This document shows, piece after piece, positions 1 to 5,745 of a DNA stretch of 8,247 bases (its first letter is position 1; every line of letters starts with the position of its first letter). The translations under genes and the position numbers were made by a program. The notes below the pieces were generated by a model. It was not told the DNA's origin and ran no database searches. It was given only the letters and a program-made list of their open reading frames with translations. This stretch comes from Anaerolineales bacterium UBA6128 (GTDB lineage: Bacteria; Chloroflexota; Anaerolineae; UBA1429), in NCBI GenBank assembly GCA_002423325.1, contig DIVQ01000209.1:914-9160 (forward strand), in the 5' to 3' direction.

Positions 1-598
1 GCTGGGGCGACTGGGGCAGGGCGTAGAACGACCCGGGGTGCAGCCGGCTGGGCACCACATAGTCGCGCGCGCCCTCGGGCGTGCTCTTGAGCAGAATCGG
101 CGTCTCGATCTCGATAAAGCCGCGCTGCGAGAGGTACTCGCGGATAAAGCGCACGGTGTCGTGACGCAGGATGATGTTGCGGTGCATACGCTCGCGGCGC
201 AGGTCGAGGTAGCGGTACCGCAGGCGCAGCGCCTCGTCGACCTCGGCGTCCTCGTTAATGTAGAACACCGGCGTCTTGGCCTCGTTCAGGATCTCGATCT
301 GTTGGGCCAGAACCTCGATCTCGCCGGTGGCCAAGCGCGCATTGATCATCCCCGCGGGGCGCAGCCGCACCAGGCCGGTGACACGCACAACGAACTCGTT
401 GCGCAGAGTCGCGGCCACGTCGTGCGCCGCAGTCGAGGCGTCGGGGTCGATGACCACCTGGGTGATGCCCCAGCGGTCGCGCAGGTCGACAAAGATCAGG
501 TTGCCGTGGTCACGGCGACGGTGTACCCAGCCTGCGAGGGTGACCTGGCCAGCGGCGTTGCCAGCGCGGAGTTCTCCACAGTTGTGCGTCTTGAGCAT
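1..598 (-). CDS. aspS: Aspartyl-tRNA synthetase, N-terminal part (cut by window edge)
   Basis: Charges tRNA(Asp) with aspartate in the cytoplasm (class II aminoacyl-tRNA synthetase). The frame starts at ATG 598 with GGAGGT six bases upstream (605-610) and stays open to base 1, giving 199 residues of a family usually near 590. Residues about 1-105 are the OB-fold anticodon-binding domain (GWVHRRRDHGNLIF at 23-36, LRDRWG at 39-44, TGEIEV at 91-96). The class II core follows: RYRYLDLRR at 127-135, motif 1 region FIEIETPIL at 161-169, the flipping loop STPEGARDYVVPSR at 172-185 and FYALPQSPQ at 191-199. Motifs 2 and 3 lie outside the window. His31 and Gly83 match the pattern of non-discriminating bacterial AspRS, which also charges tRNA(Asn). 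The gene diverges from the kinase pair. Identity is secure; the tRNA specificity is inference. Confidence 0.97.
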   Translation of the reverse strand, partial: MLKTHNCGELRAGNAAGQVTLAGWVHRRRDHGNLIFVDLRDRWGITQVVIDPDASTAAHDVAATLRNEFVVRVTGLVRLRPAGMINARLATGEIEVLAQQIEILNEAKTPVFYINEDAEVDEALRLRYRYLDLRRERMHRNIILRHDTVRFIREYLSQRGFIEIETPILLKSTPEGARDYVVPSRLHPGSFYALPQSPQ

Positions 599-639
599 GG
601 TAAGACCTCCTACCGTTGGTGCGCCAAGGGGTTCCGACG

Positions 640-669
640 ATTATACAACGATGGCGCGCGCGGCTGCAA
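640..669 (-). promoter_or_regulatory. Predicted sigma70-type promoter of aspS
   Basis: On the minus strand a perfect TATAAT (645-640) lies about 40 bases before the aspS ATG. An 18-base spacer separates it from TTGCAG (669-664). It lies back to back with the plus-strand promoter at 693-721. The -10 is convincing and the -35 is a 4-of-6 match. Confidence 0.55.
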
Positions 670-692
670 ATGTGCGGCAAGGCGTCTGCTGA

Positions 693-721
693 TTGACGGC
701 GCGCGGGTCGAACGCTAGAAT
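693..721 (+). promoter_or_regulatory. Predicted sigma70-type promoter of the kinase pair
   Basis: TTGACG (693-698), exactly 17 bases, then TAGAAT (716-721). The predicted transcript start near 728 gives a leader of about 30 bases before the ATG at 758. The AT-containing boxes stand out in a GC-rich region. Confidence 0.6.
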
Positions 722-757
722 AGTCCTGTGGCGCGGTGATATTGGAAGGAGCTCAAG

Positions 758-1513
758 ATGGCACATCTGGCCGACGGAACAGCACTGCCCGGCAAGTTGT
801 TCGTGGTTGAGGGGATCGACGGTTCGGGCAAGAGCACGCAGCTCGACCTGTTGCGCAAGTGGCTGATCGCCAAGGGCTATTGCGTCGCTTTCAGCGAGTG
901 GAACTCGTCGCCGCTGGTGCGTGACACCATCAAGCGAGGCAAGAAACGCAAGATCCTGACTCCTACGACCTTCAGTCTGCTGCACGCGGCCGACTTTATT
1001 CACCGCATGGAGCAGCAGATGATCCCCGCGCTCAAGGCCGGCGCCATCGTCCTGGCCGATCGCTATATCTATACCGCCTTTGCGCGCGATGTGGCGCGCG
1101 GCGTCGACCCGCAGTGGGTGCGTGAGCTCTACTCGCTGGCCGTGGTGCCGACCCAGGCGCTCTACTTTCGCGTGCCGCTCGAGGAATCGCTGCGCCGCAT
1201 CATGTTGGGGCGGCCCAAGCTCAAGTATTATGAGGCGGGCCTGGATGTGGGGCTGAGTGAGGACCCCAACGAGAGCTACCAGCTGTTCCAGGGGCGCATT
1301 CTGCGCGAGTACGACCGCCTGGCAGATGAATATGGCCTGGTCACGATCGACGCTGCGCTGCCAATCGTCAGGCAGCAAGAGATGGTGCGCGGGATCGTCA
1401 AGCCGCACCTGGAGGGAGCGCTCAAGGCGGAGGCCAATCCGTGGCGCCACGTGCTCGATACGGAGCAACTCGCCGGGCGCTACCTGGGCAATGCTACGCC
1501 GGAGGCCAACTGA
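758..1513 (+). CDS. Thymidylate-kinase-like P-loop kinase, first of tandem pair
   Basis: A 251-residue protein of the thymidylate kinase superfamily, probably a cytosolic nucleotide or small-molecule kinase. The start ATG 758 has GGAAGGAG at 744-751, six bases away. The core begins at about residue 13: a classical Walker A GIDGSGKST (19-27), helix LDLLRKWL, then the DRY motif (101-103) after a buried strand, and a lid-like region with YYEAGLDVG (157-165). True dTMP kinases are about 210 residues and carry an AYQG-type nucleotide-binding signature after DR[YH]; here the equivalent stretch is YIYTAFARDVARG, and SEWNSSP (46-52) stands where an REP-type motif is usual. The substrate may therefore not be dTMP. 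About 35 C-terminal residues look like an extension. Its stop overlaps the start of the next kinase by one base, implying translational coupling. Superfamily confident, substrate unknown. Confidence 0.85.
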   Translation: MAHLADGTALPGKLFVVEGIDGSGKSTQLDLLRKWLIAKGYCVAFSEWNSSPLVRDTIKRGKKRKILTPTTFSLLHAADFIHRMEQQMIPALKAGAIVLADRYIYTAFARDVARGVDPQWVRELYSLAVVPTQALYFRVPLEESLRRIMLGRPKLKYYEAGLDVGLSEDPNESYQLFQGRILREYDRLADEYGLVTIDAALPIVRQQEMVRGIVKPHLEGALKAEANPWRHVLDTEQLAGRYLGNATPEAN

Positions 1514-2211
1514 TGAGCAAAGTCAGGTTCTACGGCAAGGGACTGGCGAATGTGACCGTGACCGAGGTGCCCGGCAAGCTGATCGTGCTGGAAGGGCCGG
1601 ATGGCGTGGGGCGCTCGACGCAGATCGCGCTGTTGCGCGAATGGCTGGAGGCCAACGGTTACGCGGTCTTTTCGAGCGGGCTGCGGCGCTCGGAACTGGC
1701 GAGTGTGGGGATCGCGGAGGCTAAAGAGGGGCATACGCTGGGGCGCACCACCACGGCCATCTTTTACGCGGCCGACCTGGCAGACCGTCTGGAGCGCGAG
1801 ATTCTGCCCGCGTTGCGGGCAGGCTTTATCGTGCTGACCGACCGCTACTTTTACTCGCTGATCGCTCGCTCGGTGGTGCGTGGCGTGGACGAGCACTGGA
1901 TCCGCTCGCTGCTCGGCTTTGCGCTGGTGCCCGACGCGGTGTTCTACCTGCGCAGCGATGTGGAGCACCTGCTGCCTCGCGTGCTGGCCACGCGCGCCTT
2001 TGACTACTGGGAGTCGGGGATGGATTTCATGGGCCGCGCCGACTACTATGAGAGCTTTGTGACCTATCAGCGCCGCATGCTCGACGAGTTTGATGCGCTG
2101 GGGCGCGAGTTTGGCTTTTGTGATATCGATGCGACGCAGCCGGTGCACCAGGTCTTTCGCGCGCTCCGTGAGGGCGTTGTCGAGGTGGTTTCTGCGCTCA
2201 AGGTCAGCTAG
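1513..2211 (+). CDS. Thymidylate-kinase-like protein with Arg in Walker A, second of tandem pair
   Basis: A 232-residue paralogue of the preceding kinase. The start is ATG 1513, inside a TGATG overlap with the upstream stop, with GGAGG at 1501-1505. Longer in-frame starts from 1441 would read through the upstream gene and lack this site. Walker A is GPDGVGRST (28-36): the lysine that contacts ATP phosphates is Arg34 (codon CGC, 1612-1614). DRY is at 110-112 and is followed by FYSLIARSVVRGVD, closely matching YIYTAFARDVARGVD in the first copy. The lid regions also match (DYWESGMD, ESF, YQRRMLDEFDALGREFG, IDATQP). The pair thus forms its own subfamily. A plausible reading is a heteromer with one active and one modified subunit, or a subfamily in which Arg is functional. 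The 3' end overlaps the convergent CYTH-CHAD gene by 8 bases. Confidence 0.83.
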   Translation: MSKVRFYGKGLANVTVTEVPGKLIVLEGPDGVGRSTQIALLREWLEANGYAVFSSGLRRSELASVGIAEAKEGHTLGRTTTAIFYAADLADRLEREILPALRAGFIVLTDRYFYSLIARSVVRGVDEHWIRSLLGFALVPDAVFYLRSDVEHLLPRVLATRAFDYWESGMDFMGRADYYESFVTYQRRMLDEFDALGREFGFCDIDATQPVHQVFRALREGVVEVVSALKVS

Positions 2212-3862
2212 CGCGACGCCACCAGCGCGCAGGCGGCCAGAAGCGGCGCGTCGGGGCCGGTGACGGCACCGCGCGGCGCAGGGCTGCCCGGCCGCGAGTC
2301 GCCTCGTGTTGAAAGCGCTGCCACGCCTCGCCAAAGGTGCGCTCCAACTCGACGGCGCGCGCCTGGCAGGCGGCGCGATAGGCCAGCACCCCCTCGAGTC
2401 CGCGCAGGTCGCCGCGGGCGGCCAGGGTCTGATCGATGCGTTCCACCGCTACGGCTGCGTCGTGCAGCTCGCCCAGGTGGTCCTGCAGGGCTGTCACGGC
2501 GGGAATCGCGCCGGTGAGCCGCTTGGGCAGCGCGTTCCGGTAGCTCTCCAGAGCATAGCGCAAGCGTTTGCACTCGATGCGCACCTGATGCAGAAATTCC
2601 AGCGGTGCGTCGGGGGCCACCTGGCCGTGCGCCTCCACCGACTGCCAGTGCACGTGCACCAGACGGGGCACCAGCGCGCTGACGACATAGTGCGCGCCGG
2701 ACTCTTCGCGCGGGGCGTACAGGTCGTCCAGCAGCCGGCGCAGGTCCTTCAGCAGCCGGCGGTAGCGCTTTTTGCTCAGATAGGTGAGCATCTCGTGTCG
2801 GGCGGCCTCGCGCTGTGCGGTCCAGTCATCCACCAGCACCTGCAGGCCGGATGCCTTGTCGCCGGCCTGGTCGCGGAAGGCGCTCAGGTCGGCCAGCGCG
2901 ACGTCGAGATCGCGTACGGCGCCGAGCGCGGCCCCCAGCTCGCGCAGGCCGTCCTCTGCGTCTCCCGCATGCGCTGAGCGCAGGTAGGGGCGCACCAGCC
3001 GCATGGCCGAACGCATGCGGCGCGTGGCCACGCGCATGTCGTGCAACTCTTCGGGATCCTCACCCAACCGCGTGCCCGCTTCGTGCGCCAGCATGTCGTT
3101 GCGGTAGCGTTCGAGCACCTTGGCCGCGCCCAACCAGATGCTGTCCTCGGGGCGCGGTGGGGCAACTTTGGCGCGGGCGGGCTGCTCGGCGGGCGCCGGA
3201 GGCGCCTGTTTCGCGGCCTTGGCGGGTTTTTCGGCCATGGCGCTGATCCGCTCGGCGTCCGCTGCCACGGCCAACTCTAGCTTGCTGCGGGGCTCGGGCG
3301 TCAGCCCTGCGACCTGTGCGAGTGCAGCCGCGATGCGCTGCATATCCTCGGGTTGGCCGTCGGGCAGCAACTCGCATTCCAGCATGTACAGGCGCGGCCC
3401 CTCGCTGGTCAAATCCACGGTGTCAAGCGACAACTCGGCTACGACCCTGTCGTCAGCGCTCAGCAGGCGGCGCGTGCGCTCCTGAGCGATGATCAGCCAG
3501 GGCGTGAGCGCCTGATCGCCCACCAGGCGCAGGGTTTCGTCGCGCCAGGGACCCTCGGGCCAGCCCTGCGGGTCGCTGATCTCGCCCGGCAGCGGCGTCT
3601 CGAGTTCGGCGCGCGTGATGACCTCACTGTCAGAGGTGCGGGGTCCCTTGAGCGTGAGCGTCCAGCCGCGCTCGTCGCGGCGCAAGCGGCAGGCCCAGCC
3701 CTGCTGCGCCAGGTCGCAGCCGGCGGTATCCAGGTAGGTGTCCTGCACGTGGCTGGTGCGGCCCGACGACACGGTGTAGCGGTCGATCTTGTCGAGCAGA
3801 GCCAGCTGATCGAGGCGTTCTGCTGAGGCGACGCGGTAGCGCGCTTCGGTTTCGGTGCGCAT
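2204..3862 (-). CDS. CYTH-CHAD domain protein (inorganic triphosphatase-like)
   Basis: A 552-residue cytosolic protein with an N-terminal CYTH/triphosphate tunnel domain (about 1-200) and a C-terminal CHAD domain (about 243-525). Start ATG 3862 has GGAGG six bases upstream (3873-3869); the in-frame extension to 3928 runs through the predicted promoter. CYTH marks: ETEAR at 4-8 (the ExExK signature with Arg for Lys), DTYLDT (41-46), ACRLRRDE (57-64), TLTLKGP (68-74), ELETPLPGE (86-94), AELSLDTVDL (142-151) and LECELLPDG (161-169). The linker (about 205-240) is rich in Ala, Pro and Lys. CHAD marks: HDMRVATRRMRSAMRL (274-289), HQVRIECKRLRYALE (425-439) and LQDHLGELHDA (459-469). Known members hydrolyse triphosphate, and CHAD domains bind polyphosphate. 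The last 20 residues are a basic, Trp-rich tail. Domain calls are strong; the exact substrate is inferred. Confidence 0.93.
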   Translation of the reverse strand: MRTETEARYRVASAERLDQLALLDKIDRYTVSSGRTSHVQDTYLDTAGCDLAQQGWACRLRRDERGWTLTLKGPRTSDSEVITRAELETPLPGEISDPQGWPEGPWRDETLRLVGDQALTPWLIIAQERTRRLLSADDRVVAELSLDTVDLTSEGPRLYMLECELLPDGQPEDMQRIAAALAQVAGLTPEPRSKLELAVAADAERISAMAEKPAKAAKQAPPAPAEQPARAKVAPPRPEDSIWLGAAKVLERYRNDMLAHEAGTRLGEDPEELHDMRVATRRMRSAMRLVRPYLRSAHAGDAEDGLRELGAALGAVRDLDVALADLSAFRDQAGDKASGLQVLVDDWTAQREAARHEMLTYLSKKRYRRLLKDLRRLLDDLYAPREESGAHYVVSALVPRLVHVHWQSVEAHGQVAPDAPLEFLHQVRIECKRLRYALESYRNALPKRLTGAIPAVTALQDHLGELHDAAVAVERIDQTLAARGDLRGLEGVLAYRAACQARAVELERTFGEAWQRFQHEATRGRAALRRAVPSPAPTRRFWPPARWWRRAS

Positions 3863-3899
3863 GGAGGGCCTCCTCGACCGGTGGGAGCAACGCGGGAGC

Positions 3900-3928
3900 A
3901 TTATAGCGGCGCGAGAGGCGCGGCGCAA
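3900..3928 (-). promoter_or_regulatory. Predicted sigma70-type promoter of the CYTH-CHAD gene
   Basis: On the minus strand a perfect TATAAT (3905-3900) with a 17-base spacer to TTGCGC (3928-3923). It lies 38 bases before the chosen ATG and downstream of the strong hairpin at 3966-4007, so this gene appears separately transcribed from the arsenic unit. Confidence 0.6.
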
Positions 3929-3965
3929 GCGCAGAGGCGTCCGTGCAGAGTCGCGTGAGGGGAAA

Positions 3966-4007
3966 GCGCAACAGACGGCCAGGGAAATCCCTGGCCGTCT
4001 GTTGCGC
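3966..4007 (-). terminator. Perfect 20-bp stem hairpin after arsM
   Basis: Bases 3966-3985 and 3988-4007 are exact reverse complements, 20 bp with only two bases between (the GGGAAATCCC centre). The hairpin starts five bases after the arsM stop codon (4013-4015) in the minus direction. On that strand it is followed by TTT and then C-rich sequence, so the U-tract is short. A strong stem in this position is best read as the transcription terminator of the arsenic unit. Confidence 0.78.
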
Positions 4008-4012
4008 GCAAC

Positions 4013-5188
4013 CTAGTGGCTGGGCTTGAGCGCCCGCACAAACGCCGAGACTATCTCGCTGTCTGGGTCGATCAGCGCCTCGATGGGCGTGGCGCCCTCG
4101 CCTCTTGGAAGATCGTCCGGGCCGTAGACTTTGATGGTCTCGAGCGCAACGGCCTCAAAGCCGGCAGTCTCCAGTTTGGCGGCGTACTCGGCCTCGGTGA
4201 GCGCGCCGGTGACGCACTCGGCCCACAGCGAGAGTGCTTGACGCGCCTGTGACGTGAGGGGCGCGCCGCGCACCACGATATCGGTGACGGCCAGCCGCCC
4301 GCCGGGGCGCAGCACGCGGAAGGCCTCGGCAAGGACTGCGTCCTTGTCGGCAGACAGATTGATGACACAGTTAGAGATGATGACGTCGACGGAGGCGTCG
4401 GGCAGCGGGATCGCCTCGATGTGGCCCTTGAGGAACTCGACGTTGGCAACGCCGGCCTCGGACGCATTGCTGCGCGCCAGCGTGAGCATGTCGTCGGTCA
4501 TGTCGAGGCCGTAGGCCTTGCCGGTGGGGGCCACGCGCTTTGCCGAGAGCAATACGTCCAGCCCGGCGCCCGAGCCGAGGTCCAGCACGACCTCGCCGGG
4601 TTGCAGGTGCGCGAGCAGGGTGGGGTTGCCGCAGCCGAAGGAGGCGTTGGCGGCGGTGTCGGGCAGCGCGGCAAGCTCGTCCAGGTCGTAGAACGACTTG
4701 GCGCTGCTGCAGCAGCGGTCGGAGGCGCAGCAGGACGCGCCGCCCTGCGCCACGACGCGCCGCGCGGCGGTGGCATAGTGCTCGCGCACCACGCGGCGTA
4801 CACGCTTGACGGTGGGGGATGCAGACATCGGTTCTCCTTGTTCGCAACAGTGTGGGCCCGAAAGGGCCGCGGAGGCGGGCGGTGCGTCTGCCAACCAGGC
4901 GCGCAGTTCGCCCAGCAGGCCCGGCCGCAGGGCGAAAAAGATCCACTGCCCCTGCTTTTCGGTGGTCACAAGGCCGGCCTCGCGCAGCACCTTGAGGTGA
5001 TGCGAGACCGTGGGTTGGGCCAGATCGCAACAGGCGCCCAGATCACAGGCGCAAACAGAGCCCTGCTCGGCCAACTGCCTGATGATGGTGAGGCGGGTCT
5101 CGTCGCCCAGGGCTTTGAACAGGCGGGCGGCCTGGTCAGAGCCGGGGTAGCGGCGCGTGGCGCAACATTCGGTTGCTTGAGCGGACAT
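4013..5188 (-). CDS. arsM: ArsR-ArsM fusion: arsenic repressor joined to arsenite methyltransferase
   Basis: One uninterrupted frame of 391 residues. Start ATG 5188 has GGAGG six bases upstream (5199-5195). Residues about 18-105 are an ArsR-type winged helix: LFKALGDETRLTIIRQL (23-39), metal-site helix VCACDL (45-50) with C46/C48 like the CxC arsenite site of ArsR, then C53/C54, and recognition helix LAQPTVSHHLKVL (56-68). Residues about 121-391 are a SAM-dependent arsenite S-methyltransferase: VLDLGSGAGLD (201-211), GLDMTDDML (227-235), and the conserved As-binding cysteines in FGCGNP (C186), NCVINLS (C274) and ECVTGAL (C325). It would sense As(III), repress its own promoter, and methylate arsenite in the cytosol. 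At the boundary an ATG (codon 121) has its own AAGGAG, so free ArsM of 271 residues could also be made. A lost stop codon or sequence error is the main alternative to a true fusion. Confidence 0.92.
   Translation of the reverse strand: MSAQATECCATRRYPGSDQAARLFKALGDETRLTIIRQLAEQGSVCACDLGACCDLAQPTVSHHLKVLREAGLVTTEKQGQWIFFALRPGLLGELRAWLADAPPASAALSGPHCCEQGEPMSASPTVKRVRRVVREHYATAARRVVAQGGASCCASDRCCSSAKSFYDLDELAALPDTAANASFGCGNPTLLAHLQPGEVVLDLGSGAGLDVLLSAKRVAPTGKAYGLDMTDDMLTLARSNASEAGVANVEFLKGHIEAIPLPDASVDVIISNCVINLSADKDAVLAEAFRVLRPGGRLAVTDIVVRGAPLTSQARQALSLWAECVTGALTEAEYAAKLETAGFEAVALETIKVYGPDDLPRGEGATPIEALIDPDSEIVSAFVRALKPSH
4826..4839 (-). promoter_or_regulatory. Internal ribosome binding site and ATG at the ArsR/ArsM junction
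   Basis: On the minus strand AAGGAG (4839-4834), five bases, then ATG (4828-4826), in frame with the upstream ArsR part. The ATG sits just where stand-alone ArsM proteins would be expected to begin (MSASPTVKRVRRVVREHY). No stop codon separates it from ArsR. It can support internal initiation of a 271-residue ArsM, or be a relic of a once separate gene. Confidence 0.65.
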
Positions 5189-5215
5189 GTGACGCCTCCA
5201 CCGGCATTGGGCACG

Positions 5216-5244
5216 ATGATAGCCGATATATTGATGTTTGTCAA
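5216..5244 (-). promoter_or_regulatory. Predicted sigma70-type promoter of arsR-arsM
   Basis: On the minus strand a consensus TTGACA (5244-5239), exactly 17 bases, then TATCAT (5221-5216). The predicted start near 5209 gives a leader of about 20 bases before ATG 5188. The -35 and most of the spacer fall inside the inverted repeat at 5225-5250, a standard repressor arrangement. Confidence 0.75.
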
Positions 5245-5250
5245 TATATC
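5225..5250. promoter_or_regulatory. ArsR operator (perfect inverted repeat)
   Basis: GATATATTGA (5225-5234) and TCAATATATC (5241-5250) are exact reverse complements with a six-base spacer. AT-rich imperfect or perfect dyads of this size are typical ArsR/SmtB operators. It overlaps the -35 box of the arsR-arsM promoter, so a bound ArsR dimer would block RNA polymerase. The AT-rich arms are unlike the surrounding GC-rich DNA. Confidence 0.8.
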
Positions 5251-5261
5251 CAGACGTCTGG
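5250..5261. repeat. 12-bp perfect palindrome abutting the ars operator
   Basis: CCAGACGTCTGG is its own reverse complement with no spacer. It shares one base with the operator right arm and lies just upstream of the -35 box of the minus-strand ars promoter (about -41 to -52). It could be a second regulator's site; function is unknown. Confidence 0.45.
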
Positions 5262-5330
5262 GCACGCCGGTCATCGCACGCACATCCGTTCAGCCAGAGA
5301 AGGGTCAGCGCAGCGCCAAAGTGACCAGAG

Positions 5331-5352
5331 GCCGCCGCCATCGGGCGGGGGC
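5331..5352 (-). terminator. Possible weak hairpin after the second ArsR-like gene
   Basis: Bases 5331-5339 and 5344-5352 pair over nine positions with one mismatch and a four-base loop. It lies about 30 bases past the stop of the upstream regulator on the minus strand. There is no T-run, and short GC hairpins are common by chance in such DNA, so this is only a candidate. Confidence 0.25.
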
Positions 5353-5381
5353 TGACCTGGGGCCAGCGGCGAACCGCGGCT

Positions 5382-5720
5382 TCAGCAGGAGGCGGGGTCG
5401 TCAGGAGTGGAGGGTTGCGTGAGCCAGGGTCCGAGCAGGCTGAGAACCTGGGGGTCGAGTGCGTAGAGCGTGCAGTCGCCGCGTTTCGACGCGTGGACTG
5501 CGCCCAGGCGCTGCAGCGTGCGGAGATGGCGCTTGACAGTGAGTTCGCGCAGGTGGCAGTGGGTCGCCAGAACGTGGGCGCACATGCGCGGCGCGCGGGC
5601 CAACTGGAGCGCGATCGACAGACGCGCCACATGTCCCAGCGCGCGATAGAGCTGCGCCGCGTGCCGGGTTGACTCGGCAGCGTCGAGCGCGGGTCTGTGC
5701 GATTCGGTGCGTGCGGGCAT
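5382..5720 (-). CDS. ArsR/SmtB-family winged-helix regulator with Cys/His metal-site variant
   Basis: A 112-residue cytosolic DNA-binding protein. Start ATG 5720 has GGGAGG seven bases upstream (5733-5728); the longer frame to 5774 would begin inside the predicted promoter. Helix LYRALGHVARLSIALQLA (24-41) corresponds to the ArsR dimer and first DNA-binding region. MCAHVLATHCHL (46-57) is the metal-site helix, TVKRHLRTLQRLGAV (61-75) the recognition helix, and HASKRGDCTLYAL (76-88) the wing. Aligned with the neighbouring ArsR, the ligand positions C46, C48, C53, C54 become C47, H49, H54, C55. This suggests a metalloregulator with altered selectivity, perhaps for a divalent metal, but the ligand is unproven. 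The recognition helix also differs (KRHLRT versus SHHLKV), so the operator should differ. It has its own promoter and lies upstream of arsR-arsM on the same strand. Confidence 0.85.
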   Translation of the reverse strand: MPARTESHRPALDAAESTRHAAQLYRALGHVARLSIALQLARAPRMCAHVLATHCHLRELTVKRHLRTLQRLGAVHASKRGDCTLYALDPQVLSLLGPWLTQPSTPDDPASC

Positions 5721-5745
5721 GATCTGGCCTCCCGGATCAGGGACC

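Noticed and set aside
641..1468. Minus-strand frame of 275 codons opposite the first kinase
   Set aside because: Antisense to a clear P-loop kinase, overlaps the aspS promoter region and shows no domain signature.
1441..1512. Upstream in-frame start for the second kinase
   Set aside because: ATG 1513 with GGAGG and stop-start overlap fits better, and the extra residues overlap the first kinase out of frame.
758..2211. Kinase pair as PPK2 polyphosphate kinases, suggested by the CYTH-CHAD neighbour
   Set aside because: The PPK2 Walker A pattern and DRSWYNRAG-type Walker B motif are absent; DRY and the lid fit the thymidylate kinase superfamily better.
2730..2766. Repeated CAGCAGCCGGCG motif
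   Set aside because: It encodes repeated RRLL helices in the CHAD domain (residues 368-381); a coding repeat, not a DNA element.
2306..2977. Plus-strand frame of 223 codons opposite the CHAD domain
   Set aside because: Codon-position shadow of the CHAD coding sequence with no recognisable motif or start site.
4421..5422. Long plus-strand open frame (333 codons) opposite arsR-arsM
   Set aside because: It is antisense to well-recognised ArsR and ArsM domains, has low-complexity composition and no ribosome binding site; a high-GC shadow.
5189..5632. Upstream in-frame extension of arsR-arsM to 5632
   Set aside because: It would run through the operator, the promoter and the neighbouring regulator gene; ATG 5188 has a good ribosome binding site and fits the ArsR N-terminus.
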